From Stenotrophomonas maltophilia (GTDB lineage: Bacteria > Pseudomonadota > Gammaproteobacteria > Xanthomonadales > Xanthomonadaceae), in NCBI GenBank assembly GCA_002364755.1, contig DEZI01000028.1:12631-76630 (forward strand): 64,000 nt of DNA, read 5' to 3'. The notes beneath the pieces are model-generated. The model saw only the letters and a list, made by a program, of their open reading frames with translations, had not been told where the DNA came from and ran no database searches. Positions 54,384 to 63,318 of the stretch are shown in pieces; the stretch's first letter is position 1; each line of letters starts with the position of its first letter. Both the position numbers and the translations under genes were made by a program.

Positions 54384-55931
54384 ATGGCCAACCTGACGCT
54401 CTTCTCCACCCCGCGTGCCCCGGCGCTGCTGCCGGCCACCACCGTCAATGAAGCCGGTGGCCTGGCCTACCGCCGCGACCCGCGCGCTGCGCTGGCCCTG
54501 TACGCGGCCACCGGCTGCCTCAACAACACCTTCTACAGCGATGCCCAGGCACAGCTGCAGCACGTGCTGGCGCTGACCACGCAGGTCGAGCCGCGCTTCA
54601 TTGCCCGTACGGCGGTCTACGCCCGCCGGGTGGCGCACATGAAGGACATGCCGGTGCTGCTGGCGGCCGTGCTCAGCGTGCGTGACCCGGAGGCCTTCGC
54701 CCAGGTGTTCCCGCGGGTGGTGGACAACGGCCGCCAGCTGCGCACCTTCGTGCAGATCATGCGCAGCGGCCAGGTCGGCCGCCGTTCGCTGGGGTCGCTG
54801 CCGAAGCGCCTGGTGCGCGAGTGGATCCAGCAGGCCTCGGCGGAAACCCTGGTGCGTGCGGCCATCGGCCAGCAGCCGTCGCTGGCCGACCTGATCCGCA
54901 TGGTGCACCCGAAGCCGGCCAACGCCGAGCGCAAGGCGCTGTATGCGTGGATCGTCGGTCGTCCGTACGAAGAGGCGCAGCTGCCGGCGCTGGTGCAGGC
55001 CTACGAGGCGTTCAAGCGTGACCCGCGTGGACTGCCGCCGGACCTGCCGTTCCAGTACTTCAGCACGCTGCCGCTGGATGCGGCGCAGTGGTCGGCGCTG
55101 GCGCGCAGTGCGTCGTGGCAGTCGATGCGGATGAACCTCAACACGTTCGCCCGCAACGGCGTGTTCGAAGATCCGGCGATGGTGTCGGCGATCGCAGCGC
55201 GGCTGCGTGATCCGGCCCAGGTGCGCCGCGCCCGGGTGCTGCCGTACCAGCTGCTGATGGCCTACCAGGCCAGCGCCAGCCTGCCGCAGCAGATTCCCGA
55301 AGCGTTGCAGGACGCGATGGAAACGGCCACGGCGCAGGTGCCGGTGCTGCCGGGCCGGGTGGTCGTGGCGGTGGACGTATCGGGTTCCATGCAGTGGCCG
55401 GTGACCGGCTACCGCAAGGGCGCCAGCTCGGCGGTGCGCTGCGTGGACGTGGCGGCGTTGATCGCGGCCTGCGTGCTGCGCGGCCAGCCGCTGGCCACGG
55501 TGCTGCCGTTCGATACCGAGGTGCGCCCGGTGCGGTTGAACCCGCGCGACAGCGTGATGACGTTGGCGGCGCAGCTGGCGATCAATGGCGGTGGTACCTC
55601 GGTCAGTGCGCCGCTGGAACACCTCAACCATCGTCGCGAGCAGGTCGACCTGGTGGTGCTGGTGTCGGACAACGAGAGCTGGCGTGACACCCGCAAGGGC
55701 GGCGCGACGGCCACGATGCAGGCCTGGGATGCGCTGAAGCAGCGTTGCCCGCAGGCGCGGCTGGTGTGCATCGACCTGCAGCCGGTGGCCAGCAGCCAGA
55801 CCGTGCAGCGCGAGGACGTGCTGCACATCGGCGGCTTCAGCGATGCGGTGTTCGATCTGTTGGCGCAGTTCGCGCAGGCGCCGGGTGATGGCAGCGGCTG
55901 GGTCGAGCGCATCGAGGACATGCCGTTGTAA
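54384..55931 (+). CDS. rsr: Ro60 orthologue Rsr (TROVE and VWA domains)
   Basis: Rsr is a ring-shaped RNA-binding protein that holds Y RNAs and misfolded RNAs and can link to exonuclease PNPase. The 515-aa product has the TROVE HEAT-repeat ring (residues ~20-310; NNTFYSDAQAQ, FIARTAVYARRVAHMKDMPV) and a C-terminal von Willebrand A fold with a MIDAS motif (Asp331 in VAVDVSGSM). Its gene lies between a sigma-54 promoter and Y-RNA-like sequences and is followed by rtcB and rtcA. Confidence 0.94.
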   Translation: MANLTLFSTPRAPALLPATTVNEAGGLAYRRDPRAALALYAATGCLNNTFYSDAQAQLQHVLALTTQVEPRFIARTAVYARRVAHMKDMPVLLAAVLSVRDPEAFAQVFPRVVDNGRQLRTFVQIMRSGQVGRRSLGSLPKRLVREWIQQASAETLVRAAIGQQPSLADLIRMVHPKPANAERKALYAWIVGRPYEEAQLPALVQAYEAFKRDPRGLPPDLPFQYFSTLPLDAAQWSALARSASWQSMRMNLNTFARNGVFEDPAMVSAIAARLRDPAQVRRARVLPYQLLMAYQASASLPQQIPEALQDAMETATAQVPVLPGRVVVAVDVSGSMQWPVTGYRKGASSAVRCVDVAALIAACVLRGQPLATVLPFDTEVRPVRLNPRDSVMTLAAQLAINGGGTSVSAPLEHLNHRREQVDLVVLVSDNESWRDTRKGGATATMQAWDALKQRCPQARLVCIDLQPVASSQTVQREDVLHIGGFSDAVFDLLAQFAQAPGDGSGWVERIEDMPL

Positions 55932-56049
55932 ACACGATGTTGGACGGCGGCAAGGATGTCGCCAGGAACCGCCCGGCTGGCAATGGGGCCAGCCGGGCTG
56001 GACCAGGAATCACGTTTTTCGCGGTGTTTTTCACCGCACCTGTTTCAAC

Positions 56050-56186
56050 GCCGGCACTGCGAATGCCGGAGGAACTACAGCCTTCTAAGCTCCGGGTCGC
56101 GGGTTCGAGCCCCGCCCGCTGTGGCAACACAGCGGTAGCTCAGTGGTAGAGCAGGATGTTCCTCCACCCTCGTCGTGCTGCCGGCA
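56050..56186 (+). ncRNA. Y RNA 1 (YrlA-like) with a complete permuted tRNA-like domain
   Basis: A Ro-binding type stem forms from GGAGGAAC (56068-56075) with GTTCCTCC (56158-56165), extended by GCCGGCA (56050-56056) with TGCCGGC (56179-56185). Inside lies a tRNA mimic in permuted order: a T-arm GCGGG-TTCGAGC-CCCGC (56099-56115), an acceptor stem CCGCTGTG/CACAGCGG capped by a GCAA tetraloop (56116-56135), TA, then a D-arm GCTC-AGTGGTA-GAGC (56138-56152). This is the layout known for bacterial YrlA RNAs. The rsr/rtcB position supports it. Exact ends are approximate. Confidence 0.88.
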
Positions 56187-56189
56187 CCT

Positions 56190-56310
56190 TCGCTTTCGTT
56201 GCGCGGGGAATGCAGGCCGAACTACATCGGAAACCCTTCGGGGTCGGGTTCAAGTCCCGGCCGGCTGCCACGGCAACGCGGCAGCCGGAGCGTTCGGCCA
56301 CCTTGTCACC
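56190..56310 (+). ncRNA. Y RNA 2 (YrlB/YrlA-like), T-arm and acceptor only, no D-arm
   Basis: The base stem is GGCCGAAC (56215-56222) with GTTCGGCC (56292-56299), and GAACTACA repeats the same segment of Y RNA 1. A T-arm CGGG-TTCAAGT-CCCG (56245-56259) and an acceptor stem CCGGCTGCC/GGCAGCCGG (56261-56288) with an imperfect extension capped by GCAA follow. Directly after the acceptor comes the returning base stem, with only AGC between, so the D-arm has been lost. Ends are approximate. Confidence 0.8.
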
Positions 56311-56352
56311 GCACCTTCTTTGTTTTTGTATTGGATGAAAGGAAACATCACC

Positions 56353-57579
56353 ATGACCACCTTGAACCATGACGTGATCCAGCAGCCGGGCGCTGCACCC
56401 ATCAAGCTGTGGACGCGCGGCGTGCCGCTGGAAGACCAGGCACGCGAGCAGCTGCAGAACATCGCGCGCCTGCCGTTCATCCACAAGTGGATCGCGGTGA
56501 TGCCCGACGTGCACCTGGGCAAGGGTGCAACCGTGGGGTCGGTGGTACCGACCGTCGGCGCGATCATTCCCGCGGCGGTGGGCGTGGACATCGGCTGCGG
56601 CATGATGGCCGTGCGCACCACGCTGGTTGCCAGCGACCTGCCGGACAACCTGTCGGCGGTGCGCGGCGCGATCGAGCGGGCGGTGCCGCACGGCCGCAGC
56701 GTGACCCGTGGTGGCCGTGACAAGGGCAGCTGGGATACGCCGCCGGAGCTGGCCATCGAAGGCTGGAAGCAGCTGGTCGATGACTTCGCGCTGATCTGCG
56801 AGCGCCATCCGCGCCTGAAGAACACCAACAACCTCAAGCACCTGGGCACCCTCGGCACCGGCAACCACTTCGTGGAAGTGTGCCTGGACCAGGACCAGCG
56901 CGTGTGGTTCATGCTGCACTCCGGTTCGCGTGGCGTAGGCAATGCCATCGGCACCTATTTCATCGAACTGGCCAAGCAGGAAATGCGCCGCTGGATGATC
57001 AACCTGCCCGACCAGGACCTGGCGTACCTGCCCGAAGGCAGCCAGCACTACGGTGACTATGTGTTTGCGGTGGAATGGGCGCAGCGTTTCGCCCGCATGA
57101 ACCGCGAGGTGATGATGCGCAACGTGGTGGCGGCCGTGCGCACGGTCATCAGCAAGCCGTTCGAGGCGCAGGCCGAGGCGGTGAACTGCCACCACAACTA
57201 CGTCAACCGCGAGGTCCACTTCGGCAAGGAAGTGATGCTGACCCGCAAGGGCGCGGTGAGTGCGCGCAAGGGCGAGCTGGGCATCATTCCCGGCAGCATG
57301 GGTGCCAAGAGCTTCATCGTGCGCGGGCTGGGCAACGAGGACAGCTTCCACAGCTGCAGCCACGGCGCCGGCCGCGTGATGAGCCGTACCCAGGCGCGCA
57401 AGCTGATCACCGTGGACGAGCACGCCAGGGCCACCGCGCACGTGGAATGCCGCAAGGATGCGGACGTGGTGGATGAATCGCCGGCGGCCTACAAGCCGAT
57501 CGAGGCGGTGATGGAAGCCCAGCGCGATCTGGTCGAGATCATGCACACGCTGCGCCAGGTGGTGTGCGTGAAGGGGTGA
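56353..57579 (+). CDS. rtcB: RNA-splicing ligase RtcB
   Basis: RtcB joins RNA 2',3'-cyclic-phosphate or 3'-phosphate ends to 5'-OH ends using GTP and Mn2+. The 408-aa product has the guanylylated His337 in SCSHGAGR, the metal site in VGVDIGCGM (Cys82) and NHFVEV, and the HHNYVNRE segment. Start 56353 has the Met of the known N-terminus; upstream is Y RNA sequence. It is followed by rtcA. Confidence 0.97.
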   Translation: MTTLNHDVIQQPGAAPIKLWTRGVPLEDQAREQLQNIARLPFIHKWIAVMPDVHLGKGATVGSVVPTVGAIIPAAVGVDIGCGMMAVRTTLVASDLPDNLSAVRGAIERAVPHGRSVTRGGRDKGSWDTPPELAIEGWKQLVDDFALICERHPRLKNTNNLKHLGTLGTGNHFVEVCLDQDQRVWFMLHSGSRGVGNAIGTYFIELAKQEMRRWMINLPDQDLAYLPEGSQHYGDYVFAVEWAQRFARMNREVMMRNVVAAVRTVISKPFEAQAEAVNCHHNYVNREVHFGKEVMLTRKGAVSARKGELGIIPGSMGAKSFIVRGLGNEDSFHSCSHGAGRVMSRTQARKLITVDEHARATAHVECRKDADVVDESPAAYKPIEAVMEAQRDLVEIMHTLRQVVCVKG

Positions 57580-57661
57580 AGCGGGCCGCGCGCGGCGTAC
57601 ACTGCGTCGCGCGCGGCAGGACGGCCTGCGGAACGACCGCAGGCAGCGAGGAACAGAACAC

Positions 57662-58678
57662 ATGGACATGATCGAACTTGATGGCGGGCACGGCGGCGGA
57701 CAGCTGCTGCGCTCGGCCCTGACCCTGAGCCTGTGCACCGGCATCGGCTTCACCGTGCAGAACATCCGCGCGATCCGCCGCAGGCCCGGGCTGATGCGCC
57801 AGCACCTGACCGCGGTGAATGCCGCCGCGCAGGTCGGCAGCGCCTGCACCCACGGTGCTGCGCTGGGCGCTACGTCGCTGCGCTTCGAGCCGGGCGTGGT
57901 CAGCGCCGGCGAGTATCACTTCGCCACCGGCAGTGCCGGCTCGGCCACCCTGGTGCTGCAGACCGTGCTGCCGGCGCTGTGGCGTGCGCAAGGGCCGTCG
58001 CGCCTGCGCCTGGAAGGCGGCACCCACAATCCGCTGGCACCCAGCGCCGACTTCATTGCCGACAGCTACCTGCCGTCGCTGGCACGGATGGGCGTGCAGG
58101 CCTCGATGCAGCTCCTGCAGCATGGCTTCCACCCGGCCGGGGGCGGGGTGATCGAGCTGCAGGTGCAGCCGTGTGCCACGTTGCAGGTGCCGTGCATGGA
58201 ACAGCGGCCGGCGCTGGATTCGATGCAGGCGCAGGTGGTGATGTCGGGCCTGTCCAGCAGTATCGGATTGCGCGAGCTGCAGGTGCTGGCCGATGAACTG
58301 GGCGTCGACCCGCACCCGCGCCACGTGCAGTCGGTGCGGCCGGCGCTGGGGCCGGGCAACGTGGCGATGGTCCGCGTGCGCCATGGCGACCACGTGGAAG
58401 TGTTCGATGGCCACGGCGAGCGTGGCGTGTCGGCCGAGCAGGTTGGCGCGCGCCTGGCCGGCCAGGTCCGCACCTACCTCAGCGGTGGCGCGTGGGTCGG
58501 CGAGTACCTGTCCGACCAGCTGCTGCTGCCGATGGCGCTGGCCGGCGGGGGCAGCTTCACCACCCACGTCATCAGCGACCACCTGGCCAGCAACGCGCGC
58601 CTGATCGAGAAGTTCCTGCCGGTGGAGTTCGACTGGCAGTCGCACGAGGGGGGCTGGCGGGTCACCGTCGAGGGATAA
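57662..58678 (+). CDS. rtcA: RNA 3'-terminal-phosphate cyclase
   Basis: RtcA turns an RNA 3'-phosphate into a 2',3'-cyclic phosphate with ATP, feeding RtcB. The 338-aa product has the cyclase signature HGGGQLLRSALTLSL, the KRR-like RRRPGLM motif, and the C-terminal SDHLASNARLIEKFLPVEF region in which His307 aligns with the adenylylated His309 of E. coli RtcA. An SD-like GAGGA precedes ATG 57662. Gap to rtcB is 82 bp. Confidence 0.96.
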   Translation: MDMIELDGGHGGGQLLRSALTLSLCTGIGFTVQNIRAIRRRPGLMRQHLTAVNAAAQVGSACTHGAALGATSLRFEPGVVSAGEYHFATGSAGSATLVLQTVLPALWRAQGPSRLRLEGGTHNPLAPSADFIADSYLPSLARMGVQASMQLLQHGFHPAGGGVIELQVQPCATLQVPCMEQRPALDSMQAQVVMSGLSSSIGLRELQVLADELGVDPHPRHVQSVRPALGPGNVAMVRVRHGDHVEVFDGHGERGVSAEQVGARLAGQVRTYLSGGAWVGEYLSDQLLLPMALAGGGSFTTHVISDHLASNARLIEKFLPVEFDWQSHEGGWRVTVEG

Positions 58679-58706
58679 GGTTCAGGAGCGGGCTTGGGGT
58701 GCGGAT

Positions 58707-58776
58707 GTAGCGCCCGAGCCGATGCTCGGGCGGCGGCGAAGCCGGGAAGGGCAGCCGAGCATGGGCTCGGCTCTAC
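58707..58776. repeat. Inverted pair of GTAG REPs, GAGCCGAGC/CGAGC subtypes
   Basis: GTAGCGCCCGAGCCGATGCT and an inverted GAGCCGAGC copy ending CTAC lie between rtcA and the usp gene. Confidence 0.8.
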
Positions 58777-58895
58777 ATGAGAATGGCGCGGCGAACGGCA
58801 ATCCGCTGCCGGATTGATCCTGCTCAAGGCGCGGCCTGCACATCGGGTGTGCAATGGTGGTGTTCCCAGCTGGCACCCCGCCAAGGAGGCCCACC

Positions 58896-59342
58896 ATGTA
58901 CACCCGCATCCTGATCGCCACCGACGGCTCCGAGCTGTCCGACAAGGGCCTGGCCAAGGGCCTGGAGCTGGCGAAGGATCTCAATGCCGAGGTCGATATC
59001 GTTACGGTTTCCGAGCCGTGGGCGGTGGGCATGTATGACGCCATGGGCTGGAGCGTGGGCTACATGAACAGCCCGGAGTACAAGGCCGACCGCGAGGAGG
59101 GCGCGCAGAAGGTGCTGCAGCCGGCGCTGGCCAAGGCCGCCGAGCAGGGCATCCGTGCCAATCCCATCCATGTGCTGGACCGCTACGCCGCCGACGGCAT
59201 CATCGAGACGGCCGGCGAGCGCAACAGCGATCTGATCGTGATGACCTCGCATGGCCGCCGTGGCGTGACCCGCGTGCTGCTGGGCAGCCAGACCGCCGAA
59301 GTGCTGGCACGCAGCACGCTGCCGGTGCTGGTCATCCGCTGA
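58896..59342 (+). CDS. Universal stress protein A family
   Basis: The 148-aa product has the UspA fold (MYTRILIATDGSELSDKGL) and the ATP-binding signature GRRGVTRVLLGSQTAEVL, so it is of the nucleotide-binding type. A strong SD (AAGGAGG) precedes ATG 58896. It is single. Confidence 0.93.
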   Translation: MYTRILIATDGSELSDKGLAKGLELAKDLNAEVDIVTVSEPWAVGMYDAMGWSVGYMNSPEYKADREEGAQKVLQPALAKAAEQGIRANPIHVLDRYAADGIIETAGERNSDLIVMTSHGRRGVTRVLLGSQTAEVLARSTLPVLVIR

Positions 59343-59449
59343 TCGATACCTGCGGGCTCAAGCGTTCCCGGGGAGGGGACCCGGCGCCGGCACGCAGGAC
59401 GCGTGCCGGCGCCACCTTCCCGCCCCGCCGATGGTGGCAACATGCCCGC

Positions 59450-59893
59450 TCAGGACAGCAGCGCCCCCAGTGCGCGCTGCCTGCAGGCGAGCCGCCAATC
59501 GGCCGGCGACATGCCGAACTGCGCCAGGAACGCGCGCTGGAACTGGCGCTCTGACGCGAATCCGACTTCATGCAGCAACCAGGTGAGACGGCAGTCGGGA
59601 TCACGCACCAGATGGCGGTGCGCCAGCCAGGCCCGGCACCCGCGGATATAACGCGCCACCCCGCCGTGGGCCTGGAACAGCCGGTAGACCGTGGAGCGGG
59701 ACATCCCGAAGGCCTCGCAGATCATCTCTTCGCCCAGTTCGCTCTCACCCAGGTGGTCGTCGATGTAATCAAGGATGCGCAGCAGGCGCGGGTGGGCCGT
59801 GCCGTTGCGGGTGATGCGCGCGCGCGCGTTGCTGCGGCGCAGGTCGGCGGCGAGGGACGCAACCAGCGATGGGGTTGCCGGTTCGAGGTTCAT
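59450..59893 (-). CDS. Short AraC-family HTH protein
   Basis: The 147-aa product holds an AraC-type double helix-turn-helix at residues ~35-140 (ICEAFGMSRSTVYRLFQAHG, then LTWLLHEVGFASERQFQRAF and FGMSPADWR). No ligand-binding N-terminal domain is present, so it resembles the stand-alone DNA-binding members such as SoxS. A GTG at 59914 is an alternative start. Neighbouring genes do not suggest its targets. Confidence 0.82.
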   Translation of the reverse strand: MNLEPATPSLVASLAADLRRSNARARITRNGTAHPRLLRILDYIDDHLGESELGEEMICEAFGMSRSTVYRLFQAHGGVARYIRGCRAWLAHRHLVRDPDCRLTWLLHEVGFASERQFQRAFLAQFGMSPADWRLACRQRALGALLS

Positions 59894-59973
59894 GGCAGCG
59901 CGATCCCGGCCCACCTGCGGGGCCTGTCATGGGATCAACCGGAAGATCGGGCGCGAACCTATCACCCGCGTGT

Positions 59974-60014
59974 GGGGGCCGGCTCCCTCTCCGACGGAAA
60001 GGGCGCCGCCCCTG
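59974..60014. repeat. GGGTCRGAGCCC palindrome (copy 5), diverged
   Basis: GGGGGCCGGCTCCCTCTCC pairs with GGAAAGGGCGCCGCCCC. It is the most diverged copy and lies 7 bp beyond the stop of the following lipoprotein gene. Confidence 0.65.
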
Positions 60015-60020
60015 GCTGGA

Positions 60021-60305
60021 TCACCAGCTGTAGAGCTTCCAGTAGACCGGCGAGACGCCGTCCTTGTCGTTGTCCATGCGGCCATCGCCGTTCTTGTCGT
60101 ACATGTAGAACGGTGCGCCGCGCGACGGGGTCACCTTGACCATGCGCAACTGGCCGGACACGCGGTATTCCTCGATGACATCGCCGTTGTCCATGGTGCG
60201 GCTGGACACTTCGGCGCCCTTCACGTCCACCGGGGGAGCGCCTGCACCACCCATGCTGGCGCAGCCAGCAAGCAGCAGCAGGGAAGCCAGCATCAGGGTC
60301 TTCAT
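60021..60305 (-). CDS. DUF2782-like lipoprotein with an EF-hand-like loop
   Basis: The 94-aa product from ATG 60305 has a lipoprotein signal (LMLASLLLLAGC) with the lipobox cysteine at residue 15. The mature part has VVDVIEEYRV-like and RMVKVTPSRGAPFYMYDKNG. DKNGDGRMDND is a short Ca-binding-like loop. DUF2782 proteins occur next to polA in other gammaproteobacteria, which agrees with this location. Function is unknown. Confidence 0.85.
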   Translation of the reverse strand: MKTLMLASLLLLAGCASMGGAGAPPVDVKGAEVSSRTMDNGDVIEEYRVSGQLRMVKVTPSRGAPFYMYDKNGDGRMDNDKDGVSPVYWKLYSW

Positions 60306-60402
60306 CGGCAGGGCCTTTGCATCGATCGGAGCCTGATTATGCCCCATGGACGCGTCGCCGCCGTGTCGCCGCGGTGCAGGCAGGGGCGCGTAGAATCGTC
60401 GC

Positions 60403-63177
60403 ATGAGCAGATTAGTCCTGATCGACGGGTCCAGTTACCTGTACCGCGCGTTCCACGCGCTGCCGCCCCTGTCCAATGCACAGGGCGAGCCCACCGGCGC
60501 GCTGTTCGGCGTGGTCAACATGCTGCGCTCGACGCTGAAGGAGCGACCGGCCTACGTCGCCTTCGTCGTCGACGCACCGGGCAAGACCTTCCGCGACGAC
60601 CTGTACGACCAGTACAAGGCCAACCGCCCGCCCATGCCCGATGAACTGCGCAGCCAGGTCGAGCCGATGTGCCGCATCGTCGAAGCGCTGGGCATCAGCA
60701 TCCTGCGCATCCCCGGCGTGGAAGCCGACGATGTGATCGGCACGCTGGCCCTGCAGGGCGTGGCGCAGGACCTGAAGGTGACCATTTCCACCGGTGACAA
60801 GGACTTCGCCCAGCTGGTGCGTCCGGGCATCGAGCTGGTCAACACCATGACCGGCAGCCGGATGGATTCCGACGCCGCGGTGATGGACAAGTTCGGCGTG
60901 CGCGCCGACCAGATCATCGACCTGCTGGCGCTGATGGGCGACACCGTGGACAACGTGCCCGGCGTGGAGAAGTGCGGGCCGAAGACCGCCGCCAAGTGGC
61001 TGGCCGAATACCAGCACCTGGATGGCGTCATCGCCGCCGCCCCAACCATGAAGGGCAAGATCGGCGAGAACCTGCGCGCGGCGCTGGAACGCCTGCCGCT
61101 GAACCGCGAGCTGGTGACCATCCGCACCGATGTCGAGCTGGACGCCTCGCCGACCACCCTGGCCCTGCGCGAGCAGGACGTGCCGGTACTGACCGAGCTG
61201 TATGCGCGCTACGGCTTCACCCAGGCACTGAAGGAGCTGGGCGGCCCGCTGCCGGCCCCGGCCACCGCCAGTGAGGCCACCCCGAGCCTGCGCGGCACCG
61301 CCGCCGGCTTCGCCCGGGGCAGCGCCGAAGTGCCGGCCGCCGGCGCGCTGGACCCGGCGCTGTCCGCGCCCGGCGAATACGAAACCGTGCTGACCAGCGA
61401 ACAGCTGAAGTCGTGGGTCGAGCGTGTGCAGCAGGCCGACCTGATCAGCTTCGATACCGAGACCGATGCGCTGGACGCGATGCGTGCACGCCTGGTCGGC
61501 GTCAGCCTGGCGGTGGAGCCGGGCAAGGCGGCCTATATCCCGGTCGGCCACGATTACCCCGGCGCGCCGGCGCAGCTGCCGCTGCAGCAGGTGCTGGACG
61601 CGCTGCGCCCGGTGCTGCAGGACCCGGCGAAGAAGAAGCTGGGCCAGCACGGCAAGTACGACCTGCATGTGCTGCGCCGCCACGGCGTGGACGTGCAGGG
61701 CTACCACGACGACACCATGCTCGAGAGCTTCGTGCTCAATTCCACCGCGACCCGCCACGACATGGATTCGCTGGCCCTGCGGTACCTGGGCTACACCACC
61801 ATCAAGTTCGAGGACGTGGCCGGCAAGGGCGCCAAGCAGATCCCGTTCTCGCAGGTGGGCATCGACGAAGCCAGCCGCTATGCGGCCGAGGACGCCGACA
61901 TCACCCTGCGCCTGCACCACGCGCTGCAGCCGCAGCTGCTGGCCGAGCCGGCGCTGGACAGCGTGTACCGCGACATCGAGATGCCGCTGGTGCCGGTGCT
62001 GACCCGCATCGAAGCCAACGGCGTGCGCATCGACACCGATGAGCTGCGCCGTCAGAGCCACGACCTGTCCTCGCGCATGCTGGCCGCGCAGCAGAAGGCC
62101 ACCGAACTGGCAGGGCGCAGCTTCAACCTGGATTCGCCCAAGCAGCTGCAGGCGGTGCTGTTCGACGAGCTGAAGCTGCCGGCGGTGGTGAAGACCCCGA
62201 AGGGCCAGCCCAGCACGAATGAAGAGGCGCTGGAGGCGATCGCGGACCAGCACGAGCTGCCGCGGGTGATCCTCGAATACCGCGGCCTGGCCAAGCTGCG
62301 CAGCACCTATACCGACAAGCTGCCGGAGATGGTCAACCCGGACACCGGCCGGTTGCACACCAGCTACCACCAGTCCGGCGCGGCCACCGGCCGCCTGTCC
62401 TCGTCCGACCCGAACCTGCAGAACATCCCGATCCGCACCGAGGATGGCCGCCGCATCCGCCGCGCCTTCGTGGCACCGCCCGGCTTCCAGCTGCTGGCGG
62501 CCGACTATTCGCAGATCGAGCTGCGGATCATGGCCCACCTGTCCGAGGATCCGGGCCTGGTACGCGCCTTCGAGCAGGGCGCCGACGTCCACCGTGCCAC
62601 CGCCGCCGAGGTGTTCGGGCGCACGCTGGAAGAGGTGACGCCCAACGAGCGCCGCGCCGCCAAGGCCATCAACTTCGGCCTGATGTACGGCATGAGCGCC
62701 TTCGGCCTGGCCCGCAACCTGGGCATCGACCGTGGCCAGGCGCAGGATTATGTCGCGCTGTACTTCAGCCGTTATCCCGGCGTGCGCGACTTCATGGAGC
62801 GGATGCGCCAGCAGGCACGTGACCAGGGCTACGTGGAAACCCTGTTCGGCCGCCGCCTGTATCTGAATGACATCCACGCGCGCAATCAGGGCCTGCGTGC
62901 CGGTGCCGAGCGCGCGGCGATCAATGCGCCGATGCAGGGCACCGCGGCGGACATCATCAAGCGGGCGATGGTCTCGGTGGACCAGTGGCTGCACAACAGC
63001 GGCGCCCCGGCGCGGATGATCCTGCAGGTGCATGATGAACTGGTGTTCGAAAGCGAGGCCGGTTTCACCGAGGAACTGCGTAGGAACGTGATCGAGCGCA
63101 TGTCGCAAGCGGCCCAATTGCGGGTGCCGCTGGAGGTCGATACCGGCGTTGGAGTTAACTGGGACGAGGCGCACTGA
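60403..63177 (+). CDS. polA: DNA polymerase I
   Basis: The 924-aa product has a 5' nuclease domain (residues ~1-290; LIDGSSYLYRAF, GVEADDVIGTLA), a 3'-5' exonuclease domain (~330-510) with intact FDTETDALD, and a polymerase domain with motif A DYSQIELRIMAHLS, motif B RRAAKAINFGLMYG and motif C QVHDELVFE. Proofreading is therefore expected to be active, as in E. coli. It starts at ATG 60403 close to the divergent DUF2782 gene. Confidence 0.97.
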   Translation: MSRLVLIDGSSYLYRAFHALPPLSNAQGEPTGALFGVVNMLRSTLKERPAYVAFVVDAPGKTFRDDLYDQYKANRPPMPDELRSQVEPMCRIVEALGISILRIPGVEADDVIGTLALQGVAQDLKVTISTGDKDFAQLVRPGIELVNTMTGSRMDSDAAVMDKFGVRADQIIDLLALMGDTVDNVPGVEKCGPKTAAKWLAEYQHLDGVIAAAPTMKGKIGENLRAALERLPLNRELVTIRTDVELDASPTTLALREQDVPVLTELYARYGFTQALKELGGPLPAPATASEATPSLRGTAAGFARGSAEVPAAGALDPALSAPGEYETVLTSEQLKSWVERVQQADLISFDTETDALDAMRARLVGVSLAVEPGKAAYIPVGHDYPGAPAQLPLQQVLDALRPVLQDPAKKKLGQHGKYDLHVLRRHGVDVQGYHDDTMLESFVLNSTATRHDMDSLALRYLGYTTIKFEDVAGKGAKQIPFSQVGIDEASRYAAEDADITLRLHHALQPQLLAEPALDSVYRDIEMPLVPVLTRIEANGVRIDTDELRRQSHDLSSRMLAAQQKATELAGRSFNLDSPKQLQAVLFDELKLPAVVKTPKGQPSTNEEALEAIADQHELPRVILEYRGLAKLRSTYTDKLPEMVNPDTGRLHTSYHQSGAATGRLSSSDPNLQNIPIRTEDGRRIRRAFVAPPGFQLLAADYSQIELRIMAHLSEDPGLVRAFEQGADVHRATAAEVFGRTLEEVTPNERRAAKAINFGLMYGMSAFGLARNLGIDRGQAQDYVALYFSRYPGVRDFMERMRQQARDQGYVETLFGRRLYLNDIHARNQGLRAGAERAAINAPMQGTAADIIKRAMVSVDQWLHNSGAPARMILQVHDELVFESEAGFTEELRRNVIERMSQAAQLRVPLEVDTGVGVNWDEAH

Positions 63178-63307
63178 TTCGCATTCAGGCTAATAACGCC
63201 ATGAATCGTTCATTTGCATCGTTTTTCTGACTCGAAGATGAATGTTCCTTGCACGGGTCCACAATAAATTGGGCCCCTTCACGAACCGTTAGTGTTCGGA
63301 GTGTTTC

Positions 63308-63313
63308 TATAAC
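63308..63313 (+). promoter_or_regulatory. -10 element of the sX13-like small RNA
   Basis: TATAAC at 63308-63313 would place the RNA 5' end near 63319-63321. No good -35 is visible at the standard distance. Confidence 0.5.
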
Positions 63314-63318
63314 TCTCG

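Noticed and set aside
56099..56152. T-arm/acceptor/D-arm sequence as a real tRNA gene
   Set aside because: The order is permuted (T-arm first), the acceptor is closed by a GCAA loop so there is no CCA end, and the position beside rsr and rtcB marks it as a Y RNA.
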